Source: Chryseobacterium sp. RU37D
GTDB lineage: Bacteria; Bacteroidota; Bacteroidia; Flavobacteriales; Weeksellaceae
Assembly (NCBI RefSeq): GCF_900156075.1
Contig: NZ_FTMM01000016.1
Span: 1-64,000 of the forward strand
Direction of reading: 5' to 3'
Length of the DNA stretch: 64,000 nt
In this document: positions 54,290 through 63,648 of the stretch, in pieces
Layout of the letters: each line of letters opens with the position of its first letter
How positions within the stretch are numbered: the first letter of the stretch is position 1
Position numbers and translations under genes: made by a program
The notes under the pieces: model-generated
Databases searched by the model: none
What the model saw: the letters and a program-made list of their open reading frames with translations, nothing else
Told to the model about the DNA's origin: nothing

Positions 54290-54751
54290 TTATCTTTTGA
54301 AAGAGATGTAAGTGTAATCAATGATTAAATCTCCATTTTGATCAATATTGTCGTACATCTGTTTCAGTTTCATTTCTGAACTTGTAAGAACAACCACTTT
54401 GTACTTTCTAGGGCTGCCGTTATTGTATTTGATGACTAAATCCTTTGTGTCAGTATTATATTCATAGGTACCTTCAGTTTTAGAGTTCATCTGGCAGTCT
54501 GCACCCACTCCTGTGTAAGCAGTATAAGATGTATAATAATCCGTTCTGTATTCTGTAATGTTTTTAGCAGAACATCCTGTAGGAGTGTCTGTAGAAATTA
54601 CTGTTTTATCGTCTTTTCCTGAAATAACTTCTATTTTACTGGTTTTCCATTCACCTTTCATCATATCCATTTCATATCCCTGGATATCATCATCGTCACA
54701 AGAAGTAAGCGCTAACGCTGAAAAGGCAAATAAAAGTAACTGTTTTTTCAT
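54290..54751 (-). CDS. Lipocalin-like lipoprotein
   Basis: 153 aa. The lipobox Cys is residue 18 (LALTSC), followed by an Asp-rich stretch. Residues about 32-150 fit the Bacteroidetes lipocalin-like fold: MKGEWKTSKIEVISG opening strand, EGTYEYNTDTKDLVIKYNNG and KYKVVVLTSSEMKLKQ. The ligand is unknown. Monocistronic. Confidence 0.75.
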   Translation of the reverse strand: MKKQLLLFAFSALALTSCDDDDIQGYEMDMMKGEWKTSKIEVISGKDDKTVISTDTPTGCSAKNITEYRTDYYTSYTAYTGVGADCQMNSKTEGTYEYNTDTKDLVIKYNNGSPRKYKVVVLTSSEMKLKQMYDNIDQNGDLIIDYTYISFKR

Positions 54752-54957
54752 TTTCGCAAATTTAAGAATATGCTAAAATATAAATAAATTTGAAATATTT
54801 ATAATGAAATCAAGGTTTTTTAAACGAATGTTTGTAAATAAAATAATTTGAGAATGGAAGCTAAAAGGTGAAGGACTGGAAGTTTACAATCAATACAGAT
54901 TAATTTCTTACATTCCGAAAATAAACTTCCATCACTCTGCTTCAGGCTTCTAGTTTT

Positions 54958-56121
54958 TTAATAACTCATTTCCACAATCTTGTAAGCGTCTTGCGGGGTC
55001 AGTTTTTTATATTCTCCGAGGCCAAGCCAATTCCTTTCTGTGAAAGCTTTTTCCACTCTTTCAGCAGTTCCGTTGTAGTCTTCTGTGTATTCTGAAAGCC
55101 TGGTCTGGATATGCAGGCTGTGGAAAAACTCTTCCAATTTCCTGATTCCCAATTTTGCTTTTTCCTCGATGCTTCCTTCTTTTATACCCCAAACTCTTTC
55201 TGCGTATTGTGCTAATTTTTCTTTTTTAGATTCAAAATTATAGCGGTAATGAGAAGGTGCAATAATGGCTAATGTTCTTGCATGATCAATCCCGAAATAA
55301 GCCGTCAGTTCATGTCCCATGGCATGAACTGCCCAGTCTGTGATTACTCCTTTCTGTATTAATCCGTTCAGGGCCATTGTGCAGCACCACATGAAGTTTC
55401 CTGCCGCGTCATAATTAAATTCATCTGCCAGCACTTTTGGGGCCGTTTCCTGCAGGCTGATCAAAATACTTTCTGCAATTCTTTCCTGCAGGTCTGCAGA
55501 AGAAGGTGCGGTCATGTATTGTTCCAGAACATGGGTGTAAGCATCGGTAATTCCGTTTACAATTTGTCTTGGCGGGATTGATCTTACCACTTCCGGATCT
55601 AAAACCGAAAATTGCGGAAAGAGCCCCGGGCCACCCGAAGAAAGCTTTTCATTAGTTTCTCTTCTTGAGATCACGTACCCGGAATTCATTTCAGAACCTG
55701 TTGCAGGAAGCGTTAAAACACTCCCGAAAGGCATTCCTTCCCCTTCAAAAGTTCTCACAGGTTTCTTAAGGATTTCCCAAGGCTCACCGTCATAATTAGC
55801 AGCTGCAGAAAGGAATTTTGTTCCATCGATTACAGAACCGCCGCCAACAGCCAGAAGGAAAGTGATTTCTTTTTCTTTGATAAAACTTAAAGTGCTGATC
55901 AAAACCTCATACTCAGGATTCGCAGGAATACCTCCGAATTCATGAACTTCATGATTTTTTAAAGCCCCTCTTACTTGGTCGTAAACACCATTATTTTTGA
56001 TACTTCCGCCACCGTAAATCATTAAAACTTTGGCATCTTGAGGGATTTCTTTTGAAATTTTTGCAATTTCACCTTTCCCGAAAAGTATTTTTGTTGGATT
56101 TTTAAACTCGAAATTTAGCAT
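54958..56121 (-). CDS. Iron-containing alcohol dehydrogenase, YqhD-like
   Basis: 387 aa from ATG 56121 (MLNFEFKNPTKILFGKGEI); an upstream in-frame ATG at 56145 adds 8 residues and is less likely. NADPH-binding GGGS is at VLMIYGGGSIKNNG. Metal ligands: Asp and His in GITDAYTHVLEQY, His in AMGHELTAYFGIDHART (two His). It reduces aldehydes with NADPH and likely acts in aldehyde detoxification. The length equals E. coli YqhD as I remember it. Confidence 0.92.
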   Translation of the reverse strand: MLNFEFKNPTKILFGKGEIAKISKEIPQDAKVLMIYGGGSIKNNGVYDQVRGALKNHEVHEFGGIPANPEYEVLISTLSFIKEKEITFLLAVGGGSVIDGTKFLSAAANYDGEPWEILKKPVRTFEGEGMPFGSVLTLPATGSEMNSGYVISRRETNEKLSSGGPGLFPQFSVLDPEVVRSIPPRQIVNGITDAYTHVLEQYMTAPSSADLQERIAESILISLQETAPKVLADEFNYDAAGNFMWCCTMALNGLIQKGVITDWAVHAMGHELTAYFGIDHARTLAIIAPSHYRYNFESKKEKLAQYAERVWGIKEGSIEEKAKLGIRKLEEFFHSLHIQTRLSEYTEDYNGTAERVEKAFTERNWLGLGEYKKLTPQDAYKIVEMSY

Positions 56122-56221
56122 TGTTTTTAATTTATTATATCCCAAATTTACGCATTACTCCACGGAAATCGAGTTAATAAAGTTTTAAAATTATAATGTT
56201 TGATTTGTGATTGAATATCAT

Positions 56222-56252
56222 GTCATTGCGAGAAACGAAGTGACGAAGCAAT
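56222..56252. repeat. gtcattgcgag-type dispersed repeat, single copy
   Basis: gtcattgcgagaaacgaag followed by tgacgaagcaat resembles a common Bacteroidetes intergenic repeat. Only one copy is in the window. The rest of the 56146-56425 gap has no ORF worth calling. Confidence 0.35.
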
Positions 56253-56425
56253 ATCTTTAAATTAGAATGAATAATATACACAGTTTATCTTTCTAAGCTA
56301 TAATTTTATAATTAATCTATGCAAATATGTCTAGACTCCTACGAAATAACAAATTTGGAGGAAATTTTAATATTGAAATCAATTCGAAAGATAAGCCTTC
56401 GAATTTTCTAGCCTCAAAAACTTAT

Positions 56426-56980
56426 TTAAAATTTACTTAATTTTCCGTTCTTCCTGTTGATTGTAATGAAAGAAAATTCCCGTTTTCCAAGATCATTTTT
56501 TGATAAATACAGGTAAAAAAATGCATCATCCATTTTGTAAGAGCTGCCTAATTTATCGGATGAATCTACCGTATAGCCATACGTATTTGCTATTAAAATG
56601 GCTTCAGGAAGGTTGTCAACAGTTCCTATAAAGTCCCTCAACTGCTGTTCGGTAGAAAAATACTTTGAACGGCCGTTTTCACAGGTAATGAGATAAGAAA
56701 AGCAGTCTTCACCCAAACATTTCTGAAAGAAACCTTTTTCCGGAGCAGGATCATTAATGGTCATAAAATCCGGCATCTGGCTTTCATAAATGATGGCTTT
56801 GTCAGGATCGAGATTGTTTCGGAAAACAGACCAATAGGTATATTTTTTATCGGGAACGATAAAAGGGTAGAGCAGCTCAGTATTATCCATGATCTCCGGA
56901 ATTTTTTTTAAATCGGAGGGAATATTCTGGGAAAGGAATAAGCCGGGCAGTAAAAAAGAAATGATCGGAAAAATTTTCAT
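56426..56980 (-). CDS. Unrecognised exported protein
   Basis: 184 aa with a signal-like N-terminus (IISFLLPGLFLSQ). A Cys pair (CLGEDCFSYLITC) and alternating strands follow, ending FSFITINRKNGKLSKF. No known domain. It lies 34 bp after the next lipoprotein gene in the same direction. Confidence 0.6.
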   Translation of the reverse strand: MKIFPIISFLLPGLFLSQNIPSDLKKIPEIMDNTELLYPFIVPDKKYTYWSVFRNNLDPDKAIIYESQMPDFMTINDPAPEKGFFQKCLGEDCFSYLITCENGRSKYFSTEQQLRDFIGTVDNLPEAILIANTYGYTVDSSDKLGSSYKMDDAFFYLYLSKNDLGKREFSFITINRKNGKLSKF

Positions 56981-57014
56981 AAAAGTTTACAATAAAATTC
57001 TATACCAGCCATTT

Positions 57015-57419
57015 TCATTCCAATACAATTCTATAATATCCCTGCTGATCTGTGACTTCTACGCCGTGAAAGGTTAATTTGTTGATCTGATAACCATTAC
57101 ATCCCGCTGTAAATTCGGATGACTGAATAGAAAAATCAAAAACTTTGATGTTGGAATAAAAGGTATAATTTTTCGTTCCGTCATATTCGCCCACGCCTTC
57201 AAGAATTACCTTATTATCAGATGTTTTAGTGAGCTGTATGCTGGATTGGTTTTCGTCTCTGATGGAAAAGGTCGTAAGTTCCCCGTTGGCAAGTAGGTTT
57301 TCGTTGTCAGTATTAACGAACTCAAAAGCTATGGTTTGGGGCTTGTTATAGCAGTCGTCGCCGCAGGCGGTCAAAACTAAAGTCAGTATAAGGAATAGAA
57401 GTATTTTTTTCATAATCAT
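57015..57419 (-). CDS. Unrecognised small lipoprotein
   Basis: 134 aa. The lipobox Cys is residue 19 (LTLVLTAC) followed by GDDC. The rest is a compact beta protein (TFSIRDENQSSIQLTKTSD; YTFYSNIKVFDFSIQSSEF). The second Met (57413) is an equally good start. Likely co-transcribed with the 56426-56980 gene. Confidence 0.65.
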   Translation of the reverse strand: MIMKKILLFLILTLVLTACGDDCYNKPQTIAFEFVNTDNENLLANGELTTFSIRDENQSSIQLTKTSDNKVILEGVGEYDGTKNYTFYSNIKVFDFSIQSSEFTAGCNGYQINKLTFHGVEVTDQQGYYRIVLE

Positions 57420-57559
57420 TAATTTCTGTTAATGTAAAAGTAATGAATCAATAGTTTTATTCAAAATTATTATCTATAAATGCCAATTGATGATTGAGAA
57501 ATCATGATTATTATCAGTTTTAACAATTAAAATTAATTTCAGTTAAATAAAAAATCCCC

Positions 57560-57567
57560 TACATTTG
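57560..57567 (+). promoter_or_regulatory. TAnnTTTG box at the ppc start
   Basis: tacatttg ends 4 bp before the ATG at 57572; like the helicase gene, this would give a leaderless or near-leaderless transcript. Confidence 0.5.
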
Positions 57568-57571
57568 TTAT

Positions 57572-60106
57572 ATGATACACGACCAACGCGCAGAAAAATT
57601 CAGGCAGATCGTGGAGAATAAATTCCAGATCTACAATTCATTGTTTATGAGCCTGCCTTATGATAAAATGACGAATATCGGGATGCTGCTCCCGTTTCTT
57701 GGGGAAGAAAGTAAAAACGGTTACGAAGCCGGGAAAACCCCTGAAGATATTGTTGAGGATTTTTTTAAAAATCATATCGATCTCCAGACCGAAGAACAAA
57801 AGCTTGAATTGCTTTTTAAAATAATACAGTATATTGAAAGACAGGTTGTTTTGTTTGATAGTATTGAAGATGCAGCTTTTCCGAGCCTTCATTCTGAAAG
57901 CGACAACGGAACTGTAACCAATCTTTTTGAACGTTCTGTCCAGGATCATAAGCTGGAAAAAGTACGTGAAAAGCTGGAAGATTTTACGGTAAAAGTGGTT
58001 TTCACGGCCCATCCGACACAGTTTTATCCAAGCTCTGTGCAAAGAATAATCCAAGATCTGAGAAGCGCTATTGCCACAGATTCTATTACCAATATTGATA
58101 TGCTGCTGCAACAGCTCGGCAAAACGCCATTCGTTAATAAAGAAAAGCCAACCCCGATTGATGAGGCGCTAAGTATTATTTCTTACTTAAGATATGTTTA
58201 TTACGATACCATTGGTGAATTATTTACAAAAATTAAAAAAACATTCAAAAACGGGAATTTTCATATCCATGAAGATCTTATCCAGCTTGGCTTCTGGCCC
58301 GGTGGTGATAGGGATGGAAATCCTTTTGTGACGGCTGATGTTACAAAGAGTGTAGCGCAGGAACTTCATTCGGCAATTTTGAAATCTTATTACAGTCATT
58401 TGAAATTTATAAGACGAAGACTAAGTTTCAGAGGGGTTGCAGAGACTTTGAATTCGCTAAGTGAAGAATTGTACGCAGCCATCTTCACCGGAAAAAAAAT
58501 CACGTCGGAAGATATTCTCAAAAAAGCTGACGAAGCAGAAAAAGTTTTAGTAGAACAGCATAATTCGCTATTTATTGATCTGCTGATAAATTTTAAAGAC
58601 AGGGTGAAGATTTTCGGGACTCATTTTGCAACGCTGGATATCCGCCAGGATAGCAGAATTCATCAGAAAGTCATAGATGAGGTGTATGTTAAATTGTATG
58701 GAAAAATTGTGGCATCAAATGAAGAAAAGTTTAATACATTAATTCAAATTTCAAATAAAGTGAATGCTGATGAATTTGAAGATATTGTTAGAGATACCTT
58801 AATCACCGTTTCGCAGGTTTCTGAAATTCAGGGGCTTAATGGCCTTCGTGGGATGAGCCGTTACATCATTTCGAATTCCGATGCTGTAAAAGATGTGATG
58901 AATGTGTATGCATTTTTCAAGGTTTGCGGGTACAGGGATGAAGAAATCAATATGGATATCGTACCGCTTTTCGAAACCATGGAAGGCCTTACCAATGCAG
59001 AAAATGTGATGAATGAACTGTATCAGAACCCGGTTTATCAGAAACATTTGCAGAGAAGGGGGAACCAGCAGACGATCATGCTCGGTTTTTCTGACGGAAC
59101 CAAAGACGGTGGTTATCTGAAAGCCAATTGGGAAATTTATAAGGCCAAAGAAGTTTTAACAAAACTTTCTGAGCAAAACGGAATTAAGGTGGTATTCTTC
59201 GATGGAAGAGGCGGTCCTCCGGCAAGAGGAGGCGGTAAAACCCATGATTTTTATGCTTCACAGGGAAAAACAATCGCCAATAATAAAATTGAGTTAACCA
59301 TTCAGGGACAGACCATTACAAGTATTTTCGGGAATAAAGAACAGGCAAAATACAATTTTGAGCAGCTTCTAACGGCCGGGGTGGAAAATGATGTTTTCAA
59401 GAATTCAAAAAAAGACCTGACGGAAAAGGAAAGAGCATTAATTATAGAATTAGCGGATATCAGCTATCAGAAATATTCAGATTTAAAGGCACATCCGATG
59501 TTTGTTCCTTACCTTCAGGAAATGAGTACATTAGAATATTACGGAAAAACCAATATCGGCAGCCGTCCGACAAAAAGAGGAGGCGGAAGCGAGTTGAAAT
59601 TTGAGGATTTACGGGCCATTCCTTTTGTAGGTTCGTGGTCACAGCTTAAGCAGAATGTTCCCGGGTTTTTCGGTTTTGGATTTGCTATGCAGCAGATGAA
59701 AGAGCAAGGAAGATTCGATGAGGTGAGGGATTTGTATAAAGGTTCGGATTTTTTTAAAACACTGGTTCTCAATTCAATGATGAGCATGAATAAGTCCTAT
59801 TTTCCTTTGACATATTATATTAAAAATCATCCTAAATTTGGTGCTTTCTGGAATATTTTATTTGAAGAGTATAAGCTTTCTAAAAATATCATGCTGGAGC
59901 TGACTGGCTTTACGATGCTTCAGCAGGAAGATCCTATTTCCAGGAAATCTGTTGAGATAAGAGAGAAAATTGTCCTTCCTTTGTTGAGTATTCAGCAGTA
60001 TGCTTTAATGAAAATCCAGAAAGGGGAAGGTAATAAAGAAGCGTATGAAAAGCTGGTAACACGCTCTCTTTTTGGAAATATTAATGCAAGTAGAAATTCG
60101 GCATAG
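57572..60106 (+). CDS. ppc: Phosphoenolpyruvate carboxylase
   Basis: 844 aa. It carboxylates PEP to oxaloacetate, refilling the TCA cycle. Signatures: VVFTAHPTQFYPSS (catalytic His), FWPGGDRDGNPFVTADV, ATLDIRQDSRIH, QQTIMLGFSDGTKDGGYLKA (active-site motif), VVFFDGRGGPPARGGGK and SRPTKRGGGSELKFEDLRAI. Complete and of the shorter Bacteroidetes type. The C-terminus ends NINASRNSA, consistent with the family's conserved terminus. Confidence 0.96.
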   Translation: MIHDQRAEKFRQIVENKFQIYNSLFMSLPYDKMTNIGMLLPFLGEESKNGYEAGKTPEDIVEDFFKNHIDLQTEEQKLELLFKIIQYIERQVVLFDSIEDAAFPSLHSESDNGTVTNLFERSVQDHKLEKVREKLEDFTVKVVFTAHPTQFYPSSVQRIIQDLRSAIATDSITNIDMLLQQLGKTPFVNKEKPTPIDEALSIISYLRYVYYDTIGELFTKIKKTFKNGNFHIHEDLIQLGFWPGGDRDGNPFVTADVTKSVAQELHSAILKSYYSHLKFIRRRLSFRGVAETLNSLSEELYAAIFTGKKITSEDILKKADEAEKVLVEQHNSLFIDLLINFKDRVKIFGTHFATLDIRQDSRIHQKVIDEVYVKLYGKIVASNEEKFNTLIQISNKVNADEFEDIVRDTLITVSQVSEIQGLNGLRGMSRYIISNSDAVKDVMNVYAFFKVCGYRDEEINMDIVPLFETMEGLTNAENVMNELYQNPVYQKHLQRRGNQQTIMLGFSDGTKDGGYLKANWEIYKAKEVLTKLSEQNGIKVVFFDGRGGPPARGGGKTHDFYASQGKTIANNKIELTIQGQTITSIFGNKEQAKYNFEQLLTAGVENDVFKNSKKDLTEKERALIIELADISYQKYSDLKAHPMFVPYLQEMSTLEYYGKTNIGSRPTKRGGGSELKFEDLRAIPFVGSWSQLKQNVPGFFGFGFAMQQMKEQGRFDEVRDLYKGSDFFKTLVLNSMMSMNKSYFPLTYYIKNHPKFGAFWNILFEEYKLSKNIMLELTGFTMLQQEDPISRKSVEIREKIVLPLLSIQQYALMKIQKGEGNKEAYEKLVTRSLFGNINASRNSA

Positions 60107-60112
60107 ATTTTT

Positions 60113-60630
60113 ATGAAAGAAATACTTATTGCAATCTCGATTTTATCAATAAAAATGGGAGATGCTTATGAAAATGAATCAACGTTTCAGATTCAAAACA
60201 AATGGTTGGGTTTTGAACCTGCAAGGACTGAAGAAATAATTAAAACAGAAAAAGGCTGAATGTAATTTTGCCTGAAGATTATAAAGATTTTCTGAAAATT
60301 ACCAATGGGTTTTCTGCTCCCAATACGGTTGAACCAACTTTTATGAGAGTTGAAGATATTGATTTATTGAAAAATATCGATCCTGAGCTTGTTGAAATTT
60401 AGGGTGAAAGTGATGCTGAGATGAATTGTATTTTAGAAAAATGTATACTTGTTGCCGGAAAAGATCAGGAACAATACTTTTTATTAATTCCAAATGACAG
60501 TATAAATGAAAAATGGAGATATTGGAAATTTGCAAGTTGGCACTCTGGAGAACATAAATTTGAAAATCTTCATCATTATTTTAAAGATGTTTTAGAGTTT
60601 TGTGAAAATCAAAGTTTAGAAGATAATTGA
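60113..60630 (+). pseudogene. Decayed SMI1/KNR4 (SUKH) family gene
   Basis: The first frame (MKEILIAISILS to IKTEKG) stops at 60257-60259. Shifting by one base at about 60251 restores RLNVILPEDYKDFLKITNGF, the SUKH opening motif. A further in-frame TAG at 60400-60402 follows VEI, and the reading resumes to KWRYWKFASWHSGEHK and a tga at 60630. SUKH proteins often serve as immunity proteins against polymorphic toxins. No toxin gene is adjacent. Confidence 0.8.
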
Positions 60631-60632
60631 AA

Positions 60633-60718
60633 GGCTTCGACAGGCTCAGCCTGACATCGCTACAAAATACCGTATAAACAGTTAGTATTAGAATTGTCAG
60701 GCTGAGCCTGTCGAAGCC
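60633..60718. repeat. Perfect 24-bp inverted repeat
   Basis: Arms 60633-60656 and 60695-60718 are exact complements (ggcttcgacaggctcagcct at the left start) with a 38-bp spacer. GC-rich arms contrast with the AT-rich spacer. Confidence 0.9.
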
Positions 60719-60730
60719 CTCCCAAAAATG

Positions 60731-60756
60731 AAAACCTCTCCAATCGAGAGGTTTTT
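60731..60756. terminator. Bidirectional terminator
   Basis: aaaacctctc/gagaggtttt stem with A and T runs on both sides, 5 bp after the subtilase stop on the minus strand. Confidence 0.75.
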
Positions 60757-60760
60757 CCAA

Positions 60761-62365
60761 TTATTCTTTTATGAATTTCTCGTAGTAAATTTTATCTTTC
60801 GTCTGGATTTTCAGGTAATAAACTCCTTTTGCAAAATCCTCGACTTTCAATGATTTTTGATCTTTAAACTTCGTAATTAATCTTCCTAAATTATCATAAA
60901 TCTCAGAAGAAATAATTTCACTTTCCGTGGCAATATTTAAGATGTTTTTCACTGGATTCGGGAAAATGCTTAGTTTTTCTTTCTTAACTAACTCCGAAGT
61001 GTTTAAAACATTATTATACATACTCCCGAAATTTAAAATCCCAAAACCCATTTGATCCGTGTGACTGGGATAAAGAGATGCGGTCTGTCTTAGCTTATCC
61101 CTCATCAGATCTCTGTTCATTGTAGAAAATGCCTGGATAAGGCAGGCAATTCCCCCTGCTGCGATTGGGGTAGCAATAGAAGTCCCATTCACTACTGTTG
61201 TTGAGGTATTGTAAACGGTAGTAGCTGCTGAGCCCCTGGTACTTCCGTCTGGCTTTATGACACTTGCGGAATTGGGCCCGTAAGAAGAAAAATTGGAAGA
61301 GGCCCCCACCGAATCTACAGATCCTATCGTGAAAACCTTTGCATTATCTGCCGGAGTCAAAATATAATGCCATGGCTGTATCCCGGAATTTCCGGCAGCA
61401 GCTAAGACAAAAATTCCTTTATTTACAGCAATTTCTGCAGCTCTCGCAATGAAAGAAGTACTCCCGTTAAGGTTGGCGTAGGTATAATTATATTTCGGAT
61501 CATCGAAAGTCGCATACCCAAGGGATGTTGTGATCATGTCAACTCCATTTCTGTCGGCTTCTTCGGCAGCTTCAATCCAGTATAATTCTTCTTCAGGTAC
61601 TTCCACTGTGGCATTTTCACTTCGATATAAATAAAAATCGGCGTCTGGTGCAGCACCCACAAATATATTTTGAATAAAGCCTCCTATAGCACCCAAAACC
61701 ACTGATCCATGATTGTTAAGGGAAGGATCATAAATATTATTAGTTTTTGTCACAAAATCATAGCCTCCTTTAATGTGATTATTCGTCCATAATCTTGAAA
61801 AAGCAGAGCCGGTATCCACTGTCGGAAAGCCTGTGTCAATCACTGCAATCGTAACTCCTGTTCCGGTGTAGCCGGCAAGATGAAGCGGACGTAGATTCAC
61901 CTGGTCGATCTGGGCGGAACCTGAGCCGTAATCAAAAACGGTTAATGATTTATTGGAGGAATTAGAAAGCTGATCCCATTTATTTACATTTTTAAATTTT
62001 GGAATCGAAGAGTTTTTCGCAAAACTTTCCACAGACTGTACATAAGGTTGCGACTGAATTGTTGCAACCTGGGCAGGGGTAGCATTCACGGCAATTCCAT
62101 TCAGCCATTTTGAGTAATCTACAACCGTAAAGCCAAGCGATTGAATATTCTGGATATAAGATTGTTCAATGGGTGCATCCTGATCATTAAGTGCGATCCC
62201 CAGTGATGTCCTTCGGTTGAGGGATTTTTGACTAAGCTCCGATAACGGATTTGCGTAAAATGCAGCTTTGTTCGGCTTATCCGTAAAATAAACAAAAATA
62301 AGGGACGTCTGAGAAAAAACAGACGAGTAACCTGCAATGAAACAAAAGAGTAAAATTTTTTTCAT
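60761..62365 (-). CDS. S8 subtilisin-family protease with T9SS sorting domain
   Basis: 534 aa. Signal peptide ending SVFSQ; a propeptide-like region at about 20-125 (GIAVNATPAQVATIQSQPYV). Catalytic triad: Asp about 177 (VTIAVIDTGF), His about 219 (LNNHGSVVLGAIGG), Ser about 396 (VNGTSIATPIAAGG), with oxyanion Asn in LAAAGNSG. C-terminal T9SS domain at about 455-534 (KLSIFPNPVKNILNIATES to GVYYLKIQTKDKIYYEKFI). An exported peptidase acting outside the cell. The short intergenic region to the next, divergent gene holds both promoters. Confidence 0.94.
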   Translation of the reverse strand: MKKILLFCFIAGYSSVFSQTSLIFVYFTDKPNKAAFYANPLSELSQKSLNRRTSLGIALNDQDAPIEQSYIQNIQSLGFTVVDYSKWLNGIAVNATPAQVATIQSQPYVQSVESFAKNSSIPKFKNVNKWDQLSNSSNKSLTVFDYGSGSAQIDQVNLRPLHLAGYTGTGVTIAVIDTGFPTVDTGSAFSRLWTNNHIKGGYDFVTKTNNIYDPSLNNHGSVVLGAIGGFIQNIFVGAAPDADFYLYRSENATVEVPEEELYWIEAAEEADRNGVDMITTSLGYATFDDPKYNYTYANLNGSTSFIARAAEIAVNKGIFVLAAAGNSGIQPWHYILTPADNAKVFTIGSVDSVGASSNFSSYGPNSASVIKPDGSTRGSAATTVYNTSTTVVNGTSIATPIAAGGIACLIQAFSTMNRDLMRDKLRQTASLYPSHTDQMGFGILNFGSMYNNVLNTSELVKKEKLSIFPNPVKNILNIATESEIISSEIYDNLGRLITKFKDQKSLKVEDFAKGVYYLKIQTKDKIYYEKFIKE

Positions 62366-62451
62366 GTATTTATTTTGTATAAAGATAAAACAAAATCAAT
62401 AAAATTTTTGATAGGATTTTAAATTCCTTATTTTTACAGAAATATTTGGTT

Positions 62452-63579
62452 ATGAAAAAAATTCAGATGGTTGACTTACAAAGTCAGTATTACAAGATAA
62501 AAAATGAAGTTGATAATGCAGTTTTAAATGTAATGGATTCCGCGGCTTTTATCAATGGCCCGGAAGTAAAGTCTTTCCAGAATGAATTGGAATCTTATTT
62601 GGACGTAAAAAACGTTATCCCTTGTGCAAATGGGACTGACGCGCTTCAGATTGCTCTAATGGCATTAGACCTGCAGGAAGGCGATGAAATCATTACGGCA
62701 GATTTTACCTTTGCAGCAACGGTAGAGGTTATTCATTTATTAAAACTTAAATCTATTTTGGTAGATGTGGATTATGATACGTTTACTATTTCAACAGAAG
62801 CTATAAAAAAAGCGATTACTCCTAAAACAAAAGCGATTATTCCGGTACATATTTTCGGGCAGTGTGCAAATATGGAGGAAATTTTAAAGATTGCAAAAGA
62901 GCATAATTTATATGTTATTGAAGATAATGCCCAGGCAATCGGTTCAGAATTTACTTTTTCTGACGGAAGCGTAAAAGCCGCTGGAACAATGGGAACCATA
63001 GGAACGACATCATTTTTTCCTTCAAAAAACTTAGGATGTTATGGTGATGGAGGTGCTATTTTTACGAATGATGATAAGTTAGCGCACCGTTTAAGAGGTA
63101 TCGTTAATCACGGAATGTATGAAAGATATTATCATGACGAAGTAGGAGTAAACTCAAGATTAGACAGCATTCAGGCTGCAATTTTAAGAAAAAAACTTCC
63201 GAATCTGGATAACTATAATGAAGCGAGAAAAAAGGCTGCGGATTATTATGATGAAGCTTTTGTGGGGCACGAACATATTTTAACTCCAAAAAGAGCTGGA
63301 AACTCTACCCATGTTTTTCATCAATATACACTAAGAATACTGAATGGAAAGCGTAACGAATTGCAGAAATTTTTATCAGAAAAAGAAATTCCTGCCATGA
63401 TTTATTATCCTGTAGCACTGAGAAAGCAAAAAGCTTATTATCAGGAAAGTAATGATATAGATTTTGTAAATACGGATAAGCTGTTGGATCAGGTGATTTC
63501 TCTTCCAATGCACACGGAACTTGATGATGAGCAGCTGAAGTTTATTACGGATGCGGTGTTGGAGTTTATGTCGAAGTAA
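62452..63579 (+). CDS. DegT/DnrJ/EryC1/StrS-family aminotransferase
   Basis: 375 aa from ATG 62452 (MKKIQMVDLQSQYYKIKNE); the TTG at 62446 is rejected. PLP-binding Lys is residue about 192 (FFPSKNLGCYGDGGAIF). Other motifs: CANGTDALQIALMAL, ADFTFAATVEVIHLL, VIPVHIFGQCANMEEI, NHGMYERYYHD and NSRLDSIQAAIL. It aminates a keto-sugar nucleotide for surface polysaccharide or glycan synthesis. No other sugar-nucleotide genes are visible here, so the exact product is open. Confidence 0.9.
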   Translation: MKKIQMVDLQSQYYKIKNEVDNAVLNVMDSAAFINGPEVKSFQNELESYLDVKNVIPCANGTDALQIALMALDLQEGDEIITADFTFAATVEVIHLLKLKSILVDVDYDTFTISTEAIKKAITPKTKAIIPVHIFGQCANMEEILKIAKEHNLYVIEDNAQAIGSEFTFSDGSVKAAGTMGTIGTTSFFPSKNLGCYGDGGAIFTNDDKLAHRLRGIVNHGMYERYYHDEVGVNSRLDSIQAAILRKKLPNLDNYNEARKKAADYYDEAFVGHEHILTPKRAGNSTHVFHQYTLRILNGKRNELQKFLSEKEIPAMIYYPVALRKQKAYYQESNDIDFVNTDKLLDQVISLPMHTELDDEQLKFITDAVLEFMSK

Positions 63580-63592
63580 AACAGACAGTCAC

Positions 63593-63624
63593 ACTTTGTC
63601 AAAGTTTAAAATCTTTGACAAAGT
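63593..63624. repeat. REP-like palindrome next to RAYT, family P1
   Basis: Perfect 12-base arms actttgtcaaag/ctttgacaaagt with an 8-base AT spacer, 24 bp before the RAYT start. Same arms as 13876-13908. Confidence 0.78.
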
Positions 63625-63648
63625 TTACAAATAATAAACACATATTAG

